From Mayfieldus sp038040285 (GTDB lineage: Bacteria > Actinomycetota > Thermoleophilia > Solirubrobacterales > 70-9): 64,000 nt of DNA. Under the pieces are notes generated by a model. It had not been told where the DNA came from. It saw only the letters and a program-made list of their open reading frames with translations, and made no database searches. Both the position numbers and the translations under genes were made by a program. How positions within the stretch are numbered: the stretch's first letter is position 1; each line of letters starts with the position of its first letter. Below, one piece after another: positions 7,533-16,378 of the stretch. The stretch lies in NCBI GenBank assembly GCA_038040285.1, contig JBBPIN010000009.1, positions 8,652 through 72,651 of the forward strand, read 5' to 3'.

Positions 7533-9581
7533 GTGGCCAAGGACACCGAGAAGCTGATCCGCCAGCTCTCCCTGATCTCGTTCCTGATGGCCCAGGGCAG
7601 GCCGGTCTCCGCGCTGGAGATCAAACGCGAGGTCGAGGGCTACAGCGACATGAACGACGACGCCTTCGCCCGGCGCTTCTACGCCGACCGCGCCGAGCTG
7701 GAGAGCCTCGGGATCCTGCTCCAGGTCGAGAAGCCCGGGGAGGGCTTCTTCGAGGCCGAGCTGTACTCGCTGCCGCCCGAGAACTACTACCTGGACGAGA
7801 TCAAGTTCTCGGACGACGAGCTGGCGGCGCTGCGCACCGCTCTCTCGCTGCTCACCGACGGTGGGTTCGCCTACGCCGAGCCGCTTCGCCTGGCGCTCCA
7901 GCAGGTCGCCTGGGGGCACCCCAACCCGGTCACCGAGGGGGAGCGGGCGCCGGTCGAGATGGCGGTCACGGCTTCGGCTGGGGGCCGCGACCTGTCCCAG
8001 CGCCTCTCGAAGATCGAGACCGCGATCTCGCGCCGCAAGACGATCGAGTTCATCTACTACACGATGGAGCGCGACGACACGGAGAAGCGCAAGGTCAACC
8101 CCTACCACCTGGTCTTCCGCGACGGCCAGTTCTATTTGATCGGCCACTCGTACGAGCGCGAGGCGGTGCGCGTGTTCCGCCTCTCCCGCATCCAGGGCAA
8201 GGTCGGCTACGCCTCCAAGGCCGAGCACGACTTCCCACCGCCCGAGGACTTCGACCGCCGCGACTACGGGCGGCGCGCCGACTGGCAGCTCGGGGACCTG
8301 ACGGGCACCGCGAAGCTGTTCCTGCGCGAGCGGGTCGCCTGGCTGGTGCAGCGCGACTTCAGCGACTACGGGGAGTTCCGCCCGGCGCGCAAGGCCGACC
8401 GCGCGCCCGGCAAGGGGCTGATCTTCGAGACGCCATACGCGTCGCCGCGCGAGCTGATCTCCTGGGTGCTGCGCTGGCGCAACAACGCCGAGGTGCTGGA
8501 GCCGAAGGAGCTTCGCAATGAGGCCGAGGAACGGGTGGGGCTGCTGCGAGACCGCCACGCCAACTTCGAGGCAGCCGACACAGTGGACCGCCCGCTGCGC
8601 GCCAATGGCCGGCGCAGTCGCTCCAACGGCCGCGGCGAGGCGACGATCCGCCCGGAGCGCTTCGCTCGGCTGATCACCCTCGCCGGCCTGCTGATCGAGG
8701 CCGCCAAGGCGGGTGGCCGCCTGTCGGTGGACGAGGTTCGCAAGCGCCTCAAGCTGAGCAGCGAAGAGCTGCGCGAGGACATAGAGGTGCTCAACGTCGT
8801 CAACTTCGGCGGCGGCACCTACGTCCTCTACGCGGAGATCCAGGGCGACGAGATCGAGGTCGACTCCGAGCCCTACGGCGACAGCTTCGCGCGGCCCGCG
8901 CGCCTGCTGCCATTGGAGGCGAAGGCGCTGGTGGCGGCGATCGACCTGTTCGGCGACCATCTGCCGCAGGCGGGCCTGCAGACCGCCCGCGAGAAGATCG
9001 TCGCGGCGCTCGGGCACGACCCCTCCGAGGAGGGGCTGGAGATCGCTTCCAGCGGCGGCGGTGACTCCGAGGTCGCACGCAAGGTCAACGAGGCGATCGC
9101 CGAGCGCAAGGTGCTCGAGCTCCAGTACTACAAGGAGAACGAGGACCAGTTCACCGACCGTGAGGTCGAGCCCTACCGGCTCGAGAACGGCCGCGAGGGC
9201 TGGTACGTGGAGTGCTATGACCTGCGCCGCGAGGCGGTCCGCCACTTCAAGCTCGACCGCATCAAGGAGGCGAAGCTCTCCGGTAAGGGCTTCGAGCCCC
9301 GTCCCGAGGTCGAGGAGATCGCCGGAGTGGAGGGCTGGATGGCCGACGGCGAGGTGCCGACCGCGAGCGTGGCGCGCGTCTGGGTCTCGCCCGAGCGGGC
9401 ACGCTGGCTGCGCGAAGAGCGCACCGTGGTCGAGGAGCTGGCCGACGGCGCCGTCGTCGTCGAGGTGCCCTATGCGGGCACGCCGTGGCTGGTGCGCGAG
9501 ATCCTGCGCGGCGCCGGCGACCTCGTGGTGCTGGAGCCCGAGGACGTCCGCGAGGCGATCCGCAAAGAGGTAGCTGCATAG
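7533..9581 (+). CDS. pafBC: fused PafB-PafC WYL-domain transcriptional regulator
   Basis: A 682-residue protein that repeats the same architecture twice: an N-terminal winged-helix region (residues about 1-70) followed by a WYL domain (FIYYTMERDDTEKRKVNPYH, HSYEREAVRVFRLSRI), then a second winged-helix-like region and a second WYL domain (LQYYKENEDQ, EVEPYRL, REAVRHFKLDRI). PafB and PafC are usually separate adjacent genes. They form the activator of the RecA-independent DNA-damage response in mycobacteria, and fused versions are known in some actinobacteria. I chose GTG 7533 because the conserved AKDTEKLIRQLSLISFL begins there; a TTG at 7482 would add 17 residues. The next gene overlaps or abuts its end. 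Confidence 0.9.
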   Translation: MAKDTEKLIRQLSLISFLMAQGRPVSALEIKREVEGYSDMNDDAFARRFYADRAELESLGILLQVEKPGEGFFEAELYSLPPENYYLDEIKFSDDELAALRTALSLLTDGGFAYAEPLRLALQQVAWGHPNPVTEGERAPVEMAVTASAGGRDLSQRLSKIETAISRRKTIEFIYYTMERDDTEKRKVNPYHLVFRDGQFYLIGHSYEREAVRVFRLSRIQGKVGYASKAEHDFPPPEDFDRRDYGRRADWQLGDLTGTAKLFLRERVAWLVQRDFSDYGEFRPARKADRAPGKGLIFETPYASPRELISWVLRWRNNAEVLEPKELRNEAEERVGLLRDRHANFEAADTVDRPLRANGRRSRSNGRGEATIRPERFARLITLAGLLIEAAKAGGRLSVDEVRKRLKLSSEELREDIEVLNVVNFGGGTYVLYAEIQGDEIEVDSEPYGDSFARPARLLPLEAKALVAAIDLFGDHLPQAGLQTAREKIVAALGHDPSEEGLEIASSGGGDSEVARKVNEAIAERKVLELQYYKENEDQFTDREVEPYRLENGREGWYVECYDLRREAVRHFKLDRIKEAKLSGKGFEPRPEVEEIAGVEGWMADGEVPTASVARVWVSPERARWLREERTVVEELADGAVVVEVPYAGTPWLVREILRGAGDLVVLEPEDVREAIRKEVAA

Positions 9582-10297
9582 ACCTGGCGCCGGGGCATCC
9601 GGAGATCGGGCGGCTGATCGCGCCGAACCCCGGCCCGATGACGCTGGAGGGGACCAACACCTACCTGTTCGGCTCCGACCCCTGCATGGTGATCGACCCA
9701 GGGCCGGCCGATCAGTCGCACATCGAGGCGATCCGCGCGGCGGCGGTCGAGAGAGGAGGCATCGGCGGTGTGCTGCTCACCCACAGCCACGAGGACCACG
9801 CCGCCGGGGCGTCTCTGCTGGACGCGGCGCTGATCGAGCTCTCTGACGGCGAGAGCCACGGTCCGCTGACCGCCGTCGCCACCCCCGGCCACGCGACCGA
9901 TCACCTCTGCTTTCTCACCGACGGCGTCTGCTTCAGCGGCGACCTGGTGCTCGGCGAAGGGTTCAGCATCGTCCCGCCCGACGCGGGGTCGCTGAGCGCC
10001 TACCTCGACTCCTTGCGCCGGCTCCAGGAATTGGACCTGGAGTTGATCTGCGCCGGGCACGGCCCCTGGGTCACCGACCCGGCCGCGAAGCTGTCCGAGT
10101 ACGTCGAGCACCGGATGATGCGCGAACGCCGTCTTGTGGCGGCCCTGGAGCGCGGCGAGCGATCGCGGGCGGCGCTGCTGGCCGAGGTCTGGGACGACGT
10201 CCCGGAGCAGCTTCGCCCAGCCGCCGCGATGGTCATGCAGGCGCACCTCGACAAGCTGGAGGCGGAGGGGCGCCTGTCGGCCGAGCTCGAGCCGTAG
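9485..10297 (+). CDS. MBL-fold metallo-hydrolase (LACTB2-like)
   Basis: Metallo-beta-lactamase fold with the APNPGPMTLEGTNTYL opening typical of the LACTB2-like group, the metal-binding motif THSHEDHAAG, the later ligands GHATDH and FSGDLV, and a C-terminal winged-helix-like tail. The group includes endoribonucleases and lactonases; the substrate here is unknown. Start choice is difficult. Homology begins near 9580, where no ATG, GTG or TTG exists in frame. The nearest upstream start is GTG 9485, inside pafBC, and the nearest downstream is ATG 9638, which would remove conserved residues. I give the outer limit, although true translation probably begins near the pafBC stop codon. Confidence 0.8.
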   Translation: MAGARDPARRRRPRGAGARGRPRGDPQRGSCIDLAPGHPEIGRLIAPNPGPMTLEGTNTYLFGSDPCMVIDPGPADQSHIEAIRAAAVERGGIGGVLLTHSHEDHAAGASLLDAALIELSDGESHGPLTAVATPGHATDHLCFLTDGVCFSGDLVLGEGFSIVPPDAGSLSAYLDSLRRLQELDLELICAGHGPWVTDPAAKLSEYVEHRMMRERRLVAALERGERSRAALLAEVWDDVPEQLRPAAAMVMQAHLDKLEAEGRLSAELEP

Positions 10298-10308
10298 GCG
10301 CGTCTCGC

Positions 10309-11283
10309 TCAGCGTTCCCTGCGCTTCCCCGCGAGCGTTCGAAGCGGCTTGGTGACGCGCCAGCTAATCGACCCCTCATAACCCTTGATGGCGCGCTCCA
10401 ACGCCTGTTCGGTATGACCTATATGTCGGCGCAATTCGTCAACCTCCGCGTCGCGCGCCGCGATGACCCTCGCCGCATCGTGGTTGAGCTGGCGGAGGTT
10501 ATGGCGTAGTGCCTTGATCTCGCGCTCCTCCCCCGGCTCGAACCGCTCGAGATCGAAGGGTGTCAATTTGCCCCGCTTCCTTCGCATCAGCACCCACGAG
10601 TGGCGGCCAAGCTCACCGCCCATCCTGGGTCGATGCACGAAGTCCAGAATCTCGAAGGCGCGTCCCCAATGAGCCCGGATCCACCAATCCGAATGCAGAA
10701 CCCAGGGACCGCCGGCGTCCCAGGGCTGCCAGCTACGCAGCACGTTCATCCCGACCCTGTCCTCATCCCAAGGCTCGTCGGCGAGCCATTGGGACATGCC
10801 CTCGCCCATGTAGGTTGCGATCAGCAAGCCGTCATCCCGAAGCACGCGATGGAGGTCGAGGAGCCACTCGCTCCAGGAGTCGGTGAGGTGGGTGAACACC
10901 GAAATCGCGTAAACGAGGTCGAAGAAGCCATTGGGCCGGGAGATAGGGGGAATCGGCGCGTTCTTGAAGGCGTGGATCGGCGGGTCGAGGTGCTCACGCA
11001 GCCAGTCGACACTGGGTTCGTCGATGTCGCAGCCCCAGAACTCTGCGCTTTTCGCCTCGTCGAGGAAATGGCGAAGCGTGCGCCCCGAGCCGCACCCGAA
11101 GTCGAGGACCCGCTTGCCGTTGAAATCCCAGTCATCTGGCAGCAGGGCGACGATCTGGTCGCGCGACTCCCGACCAAGCATGTCGTACAGCTCGATGGGG
11201 TTCTCAGAACTCTCGATTGCACCCACACGGTGGGCGAGTTCGAGAGGTGGGGCTGGAACTGGGGCTCGCACGGCGCCGATCAT
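10309..11283 (-). CDS. class I SAM-dependent methyltransferase with C-terminal coiled coil
   Basis: A 324-residue methyltransferase. SAM-binding motif I is VLDFGCGSGRTL (near residue 60), followed by the acidic motif GCDIDEPS and motif IV region DLVYAISVFTHL. The last 70 residues form a coiled coil (ARDAEVDELRRHIGHTEQAL) and end in a WRVTKPLR segment seen in polysaccharide-processing enzymes. It probably methylates a sugar of the exported glycan. I chose ATG 11283, because the longer frame would run into the divergent Wzt gene. The two divergent starts are only 25 nt apart. Confidence 0.82.
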   Translation of the reverse strand: MIGAVRAPVPAPPLELAHRVGAIESSENPIELYDMLGRESRDQIVALLPDDWDFNGKRVLDFGCGSGRTLRHFLDEAKSAEFWGCDIDEPSVDWLREHLDPPIHAFKNAPIPPISRPNGFFDLVYAISVFTHLTDSWSEWLLDLHRVLRDDGLLIATYMGEGMSQWLADEPWDEDRVGMNVLRSWQPWDAGGPWVLHSDWWIRAHWGRAFEILDFVHRPRMGGELGRHSWVLMRRKRGKLTPFDLERFEPGEEREIKALRHNLRQLNHDAARVIAARDAEVDELRRHIGHTEQALERAIKGYEGSISWRVTKPLRTLAGKRRER

Positions 11284-11308
11284 AGGCTCTGCGCGATAGC
11301 GTTTCGGC

Positions 11309-12604
11309 GTGGCGCTCGATACACGCGCGGACGCCGACGCCACCGAAGGGGACGGCACCGGCAAGAGGACAGACCTAACGAGCGGTCGGGTTGCGATCGA
11401 GGTGCGGGGTGTAGAGAAGACCTTCCGCATCCCCACTCATCGAATCAGCCGCCTCAAGGAGCGCTTGGCCAACCCCTTCACGCGGCAGGAGTACCGGAGT
11501 CTCGAAGCTCTGCGCGCCGTGAGTTTCGATATCCACCGTGGGGAGTTCTTCGGCATTCTGGGGCGCAACGGCTCCGGCAAGAGCACGCTGCTGAAGATCA
11601 TGGCGAGCATCTACCGCGCCGACGCGGGCCGCGTCAGGATGGCTGGCAGCGTTGCCCCGTTCATCGAGCTCGGCGTCGGCTTCGACATGGAGCTCTCGGC
11701 GCGCGAGAACGTTGTCCTCAACGGCGTGATGATGGGCTTGACCCCGAAGGAGGCGCGCCGCCGACTCGATCAGGTACTCGAGTTCGCCGAGCTCGAGGAG
11801 TTCGTCGAGGTGAAACTGAAGAACTACTCGTCGGGGATGCTCGTGCGGCTGGGCTTCTCGGTGATGATCCAGGCCGACACCGAAATCCTGCTGATCGACG
11901 AGGTGCTCGCCGTCGGCGACGCCTCCTTCCAGCAAAAGTGCGCAGACGTGTTCCACAGGATGCGAGGGAGGGGCAAGACGATCGTGTTGGTCACGCATGA
12001 CATGGCCGCTGTCGAGAATTACTGTCACCGAGCGATGCTGTTGAGCGAAGGGAGCGTCGTCGAGATCGGTGATCCCGAGGAAGTCGCGAGGCGGTACTTG
12101 CAGCTCAACTTCGAGCACGCGCGTGACGCGCGCAGTGTCGACGAGACCGGTAGCGCGGATGCGGACGTACGGTTGCTCGACATCTGGCTTGAAGACTCCG
12201 AGGGCGGGCGGCTTACCAATGTCGAGCAGGGCACGCAACTCCGGTTGCGGGCAGTTGTGAAGGCTCGGTGCGAAATTCCGGGGGCTCAATTCGGGATCGT
12301 GGTGGCGAATGCGGACGGGGTGAAGGTGCATGAGTTCATGGCGACGCTCCGGGAGGCCGGCAGTGGTTCGAATGTGCTCAGACCGGGCCAGCGGGCCAAC
12401 GTGGAGGTGACCGTGGACAACCTCCTCTCGCCGGGTCGCTACTACGTGGACCTCGGCGTGTCGCGCTACCGCAATCGGTATGACGTGGCGCTCTTCGCAC
12501 CGCACATACTCGGCTTCGTCGTTTTCGGCGATCGGGAGACGATGGGCGTTGTCGCCGTCAAGCACGAGATGCAGGTCACCGCGCAAGACGGCGGTCGCGG
12601 GTGA
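11309..12604 (+). CDS. wzt: polysaccharide ABC exporter ATP-binding protein (Wzt type)
   Basis: A 431-residue ABC ATPase with Walker A GRNGSGKST, signature motif YSSGM, Walker B ILLIDEV and switch His in VTHD. The C-terminal 150 residues form a beta-rich Wzt-like domain, which in O-antigen exporters recognises the modified chain end. Together with the permease downstream it would export a lipid-linked polysaccharide across the cytoplasmic membrane. Start GTG 11309; the stop overlaps the permease start by 4 nt. The chain-end methyltransferase genes nearby fit a methyl-capped export signal (inference). Confidence 0.92.
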   Translation: MALDTRADADATEGDGTGKRTDLTSGRVAIEVRGVEKTFRIPTHRISRLKERLANPFTRQEYRSLEALRAVSFDIHRGEFFGILGRNGSGKSTLLKIMASIYRADAGRVRMAGSVAPFIELGVGFDMELSARENVVLNGVMMGLTPKEARRRLDQVLEFAELEEFVEVKLKNYSSGMLVRLGFSVMIQADTEILLIDEVLAVGDASFQQKCADVFHRMRGRGKTIVLVTHDMAAVENYCHRAMLLSEGSVVEIGDPEEVARRYLQLNFEHARDARSVDETGSADADVRLLDIWLEDSEGGRLTNVEQGTQLRLRAVVKARCEIPGAQFGIVVANADGVKVHEFMATLREAGSGSNVLRPGQRANVEVTVDNLLSPGRYYVDLGVSRYRNRYDVALFAPHILGFVVFGDRETMGVVAVKHEMQVTAQDGGRG

Positions 12605-13449
12605 GCGTCTCGGTGACATCGAGCGAGCTGCGCGAGGTCCGCGGGCCATCGGCCTTGGGGGGCGGGTGGCGCCGCTTCATCGACCTGCTGTGGTTGATCG
12701 CGCTCAACAAGTTCAAGGTCACCTATCTCGGGACGGTGCTGGGCTACGTCTGGTCGCTGGCGCGTCCGCTGATGCTGTTCGGGGTCCTGCTCTTCGTCTT
12801 CCAGGAGATCCTGCGGTTCGGGGGCCAGGTGCCGCACTATCCGGTCCTGCTGCTGTTCAACATCATGTTCTTCAGTTTCTTTCAGGAGGCCACGCAGCAT
12901 GCGGTCACATCAGTGGTCGAGGAGGAGGGGATCGTTCGCAAGACACAATTCCCGAGACTGGCAATCCCCCTCGCCTCGGTCCTGGTCGCCGTGTTCACTC
13001 TCGGGGTGAACCTGATCGCGGTGTTCATCTTCATCCTCGGCTACGGCGTCGGCCCGTACTGGACCTGGCTTCTCCTGCCCGTCCTGGTTCTGCCGCTGCT
13101 CGTGATCACCTCGGCGATGGCGGCGATCCTCTCCGCCCTCCAGGTGCGCTATCGCGACGTGCAGATCATCTGGTCGGTGGTCGCGCAAGCGCTCTTCTAC
13201 GCGACGCCGGTGCTCTACACGATCGATTTCGTACCAGATCAGTTTCGCTGGCTGATCCTGCTCAATCCGCTCACCCCGATCTTCCTCGTGGCCCGGGAAT
13301 GGATCATCGATCCCTCGGCCCCGGGAGCAATCGAGGCCGCCGGCGGCGCGCCAGAGCTGCTCCCGGCCGTCGCAATGTTCGTGGCGATCTGCGTGCTCTC
13401 GGTCTGGGTCTTCAACCGCGAGGCGCCGCGAATGGCCGAGGAGCTATGA
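12601..13449 (+). CDS. wzm: polysaccharide ABC exporter permease (Wzm type)
   Basis: A 282-residue ABC-2 type integral membrane protein with about six transmembrane segments. It starts after a cytoplasmic N-terminal helix (FIDLLWLIALNKFKVTYLGT) and shows the family pattern LGYVWSLARPLMLFGVLLFVF. It overlaps wzt by GTGA and the following hydrolase gene by ATGA. It is the membrane partner of the Wzt ATPase at 11309. Confidence 0.92.
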   Translation: MSVSVTSSELREVRGPSALGGGWRRFIDLLWLIALNKFKVTYLGTVLGYVWSLARPLMLFGVLLFVFQEILRFGGQVPHYPVLLLFNIMFFSFFQEATQHAVTSVVEEEGIVRKTQFPRLAIPLASVLVAVFTLGVNLIAVFIFILGYGVGPYWTWLLLPVLVLPLLVITSAMAAILSALQVRYRDVQIIWSVVAQALFYATPVLYTIDFVPDQFRWLILLNPLTPIFLVAREWIIDPSAPGAIEAAGGAPELLPAVAMFVAICVLSVWVFNREAPRMAEEL

Positions 13450-15833
13450 GCCCGCCGCTCTCCCGCCGCCTCGCGATCTCCGGGGCGATCGCGACCGCAG
13501 CCAGTGCGGCGCTGGGCGGCGCGGTGCTGGGGGCGCTCTGGCACAGGCTGCTTCGGCGCCCGCTGCCGAAATGGTCGGGAAGCCTGAGCGTGAGGGGGAT
13601 CTCGGCGCCGATCGAGATCGCCAGCGACCGCTGGGGCGTGCCCCACGTCCGCGCCCAGACCCCCGAGGACCTCTGGTTCGGCCAGGGCTTCTGCCACGCG
13701 AGGGAGCGCCTTTGGCAGATGGACTTCTACCGCCGGGTGACGGCGGGCCGCCTGTCGGAGATCGCCGGCGAGGAAGGGTTGCCCCCCGACTTGCTGATGC
13801 GCACCCTGGGCATCCGCCGCGCCGCGGAACGCGAAGAGGCCGAGTTGGCCCCGGAGCTGCGCGCCCTTCTGGACTGCTACTGCGCAGGGGTCGACGCCGC
13901 GGTCGCCACGGCGCGGGCGCTTCCCTTCGAGATGCAGCTGCTGCGGCTCGACTTCGAGCCCTGGAGGCCGGCCGACATGCTGGCGATCGGCAAGCTGCTG
14001 GCCTTCGGACTGTCCACCAACTGGGAGCGCGAGCTGCTGCGCGCCGACATGCTTCGCGAGCTGGGTGCCGAGATTGCGGCGCGTCTCGATCCCACCTATC
14101 CGGCCGACAACCCGATCGTGCTCCAGGAGCGTTGGAGCGGCGACGGAATGGCGACCGCGGAGCAGATCGCCCAGATCCGAAACTCGCTTGGACAGGCGGT
14201 CGGGGCGAGTGGTTCCAACAACTGGGCCGTCTCCGGTGAGCTGACCGCCAACGGCAGGCCGCTGATCGCGGGCGACCCGCACCTTCCGCCGAGCATGCCG
14301 GGCATTTGGTTCCAGATCGGGCTCGAGCGCGGGGGCCGCACGGCGCGCGGTGCCTCGATGGCCGGCCTGCCGGGCATCTACATGGGCCAGAACGACGACG
14401 TCGTCTGGACCTTCACCAACGTAATGGCCGACGTCCAGGACCTGTTCATCGAGCGGATCGACGGCGAGCGCTACCTGTTCGAGGGCGACTGGCTGCCGCT
14501 CGAGATCGACCGCGAGGAGATCGAGGTCAAGGGTCGCTTGAAGCCGGAGCTGCTGGAGGTGCGCCGCACCCACCACGGCCCGATCGTCAACGGGCCGCTG
14601 GGTGCCGACACGGGCGAGCCCCTGGCGCTGCGCTGGATCAGCCTCGACGAGCCGACGGTAACGGCGTCCAATCTCGGCGTGCTCGACACGACCTCCGGGC
14701 CGGAGCTGGTCGAGCAGCTACGTGAGCACACGACGCCGGTCTCCAATTTGGTGTGGGCGGACCGCCATGGCTCGATTGGCTACAAGCTGGTCGGCCGGCT
14801 GCCGATCCGCCGCGGCGGCTGCCCCGACCTTCCCAAGCCCGGCTGGACGGGCGAGTACGAGTGGGAGGGCGTCGTGCCCTACGAGAAGCTGCCGGAGATC
14901 ACCGATCCGAAGAGCGGCTACCTGGTGACCGCCAACAACCGCATCGTCGGGGACGGCTTCCCGCACCACATCACCAGCGAGTACCTGGACGGCTTCCGGG
15001 CCCGCAGGATCGAGGGCCTGTTGGCGTCAAACGACGAGCACGACGCCGACGGCTTCGAACGCATGCAGTCCGACCTGCACTCGATCCCCGGTCTGGAGAC
15101 GGCTCGCCGGCTCGGCCGCATGACCCCGGCGAGCCAACGGGAGATCCAGGCGATCGAGCGGCTGCGCAGCTGGGACGGCTCGATGGCGGCGAGTTCTGTC
15201 GCGGCGACGATCTATCAGGCGTTCACGTTGCGCCTCGGGCGCGAGTTCACCCGCGCCGCGATCGGCGACCGCGACCTCGCGGAGCGCTACCTGGACCGGG
15301 CCGACAACGGCTTCAGTCGCCACGTGACCTCTCCGTGGCGTTGGCAGTCGCATCTGCTGACCCTCTGGGCGCAGGCCGACGACGGGCTCATCGGGCGCCC
15401 CTGGGACGACCTCGTGATCGACGCGCTGCGCGGCGCCCTCGACGATCTCAGCGACCGTTACGGCCCCGACCCCGAGGGATGGACCTGGGGGCGGGTGCAC
15501 GAGATGGAGTTCCCGCACGCGCTCGGTGCGGCCAATCCGTTGTTGCGTCGCCTGCTCAACCGCCGCCTGCCGACCGGCGGGGCCGAGGAGACGGTGAGCC
15601 AGATCGCCTATGACCCCAACCACCCCTACCACGCGGTCTGGGCGCCGAGCTGGCGCATGGTCGCCGACCCCGGCGACCCGGATAGCTCGCGCTGGCAGAT
15701 GTTCACCGGCCAGTCGGGTCACCCGGCCAGCCCCCACTACGACGATCTTCAGCAGGACTGGCTGGAGGGCCGCACGCAGCCGATGGCCGGCGAGGGGCCG
15801 TGGCAGTCGCTCACCCTCGAGCCGCAGGCGTGA
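13446..15833 (+). CDS. penicillin acylase family (Ntn) hydrolase
   Basis: A 795-residue protein with an N-terminal membrane or export segment (residues 7-33). It has the acylase alpha-chain region (DRWGVPHVRA, FGQGFCHARERLWQMDFYRR), a spacer, and the autocatalytic cleavage site GASGSNNWAVSG, in which Ser257 would become the N-terminal nucleophile of the beta chain. It also has the GDPHLPPSMPG and GLPGIYMGQND segments. Family members cleave amides such as beta-lactam side chains, cyclic-lipopeptide tails or N-acyl-homoserine lactones; the substrate cannot be read from sequence. It starts at ATG 13446, overlapping the permease stop codon. Confidence 0.9.
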   Translation: MSPPLSRRLAISGAIATAASAALGGAVLGALWHRLLRRPLPKWSGSLSVRGISAPIEIASDRWGVPHVRAQTPEDLWFGQGFCHARERLWQMDFYRRVTAGRLSEIAGEEGLPPDLLMRTLGIRRAAEREEAELAPELRALLDCYCAGVDAAVATARALPFEMQLLRLDFEPWRPADMLAIGKLLAFGLSTNWERELLRADMLRELGAEIAARLDPTYPADNPIVLQERWSGDGMATAEQIAQIRNSLGQAVGASGSNNWAVSGELTANGRPLIAGDPHLPPSMPGIWFQIGLERGGRTARGASMAGLPGIYMGQNDDVVWTFTNVMADVQDLFIERIDGERYLFEGDWLPLEIDREEIEVKGRLKPELLEVRRTHHGPIVNGPLGADTGEPLALRWISLDEPTVTASNLGVLDTTSGPELVEQLREHTTPVSNLVWADRHGSIGYKLVGRLPIRRGGCPDLPKPGWTGEYEWEGVVPYEKLPEITDPKSGYLVTANNRIVGDGFPHHITSEYLDGFRARRIEGLLASNDEHDADGFERMQSDLHSIPGLETARRLGRMTPASQREIQAIERLRSWDGSMAASSVAATIYQAFTLRLGREFTRAAIGDRDLAERYLDRADNGFSRHVTSPWRWQSHLLTLWAQADDGLIGRPWDDLVIDALRGALDDLSDRYGPDPEGWTWGRVHEMEFPHALGAANPLLRRLLNRRLPTGGAEETVSQIAYDPNHPYHAVWAPSWRMVADPGDPDSSRWQMFTGQSGHPASPHYDDLQQDWLEGRTQPMAGEGPWQSLTLEPQA

Positions 15834-16297
15834 GCCGGCGCGCCGAGATCCAGCTCAGCCCCGACGAGCAACGCGAGCTGATCGAGAACGAGCGGGTTGT
15901 GGTCGTGGGCAGCTTCGGTCCGCGGGGTTGGCCGCACCTGATGCCGCTTTGGTATGTGCCCCGCGATGGCGAGGTGTGGATCTACACCTACGCGAAGTCG
16001 CAGAAGGTGCGCAACCTGGAGCGCGACCCGCGCGCCACGCTGTTGATCGAGACCGGCCACGAGTACGCGGAGCTGCGCGGGGTGATGGTCGAGGCCGAGG
16101 CGGAGATCCACGGCAACATCGACACGGTCTTCCCGATTGCGGAGCAGCTGACCCTGCGATACGCCGATGGCATCGACTCGCTCGAAGGCGATGCCCGCGA
16201 GGCGCTGAAGGCGCAGGCGGCGAAGCGGGTCGCGATCCGCTTCCGGGCGCTCCGGATCGCGACCTGGGACCACCGCAGGCTCGGCGGCAGTTATTGA
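15830..16297 (+). CDS. pyridoxamine 5'-phosphate oxidase-like (FMN/F420) protein
   Basis: A 155-residue split-barrel flavin/F420-binding protein of the PNPOx-like superfamily. It shows PHLMPLWYVPRDGEVWIYT, the KVRNLERDPRATLLIETG motif typical of F420/FMN-dependent members, and a C-terminal ATWDHRRLGGSY. The enzymatic substrate is unknown. I start it at GTG 15830, which overlaps the acylase stop codon (GTGA); an upstream in-frame start would overlap more. A REP-like element follows directly. Confidence 0.82.
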   Translation: MSRRAEIQLSPDEQRELIENERVVVVGSFGPRGWPHLMPLWYVPRDGEVWIYTYAKSQKVRNLERDPRATLLIETGHEYAELRGVMVEAEAEIHGNIDTVFPIAEQLTLRYADGIDSLEGDAREALKAQAAKRVAIRFRALRIATWDHRRLGGSY

Positions 16298-16299
16298 CT

Positions 16300-16353
16300 G
16301 GCCGCGGCGTTGCGCCGCGGCACTGGCATGTCAGGCGGCAAGCCGCCGCAATT
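16300..16353. repeat. REP-like double-hairpin element, copy 1
   Basis: Contains hairpin CCGCGGCG-TTG-CGCCGCGG (16302-16320) and hairpin GGCGGC-AA-GCCGCC (16334-16347), separated by CACTGGCATGTCA. Its reverse complement matches elements at 35106-35160 and 45227-45280. It sits between two genes of the same strand. Confidence 0.85.
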
Positions 16354-16378
16354 GTTCGTGAGTAGCCTTGCCCATCCG

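Noticed and set aside
7452..9245. Long open frame (597 codons) on the minus strand inside pafBC
   Set aside because: It is a mirror of the GC-rich coding strand; its product is low-complexity Leu/Arg/Val-rich and the opposite strand encodes a recognisable WYL protein.
10600..12000. Plus-strand 466-codon frame overlapping the methyltransferase and wzt
   Set aside because: Antisense or out of frame to two clearly recognised genes; no domain recognised.
12480..13445. Upstream extension of the penicillin-acylase frame
   Set aside because: It overlaps the Wzt and Wzm genes and the ATG at 13446 with ATGA overlap is a better start.
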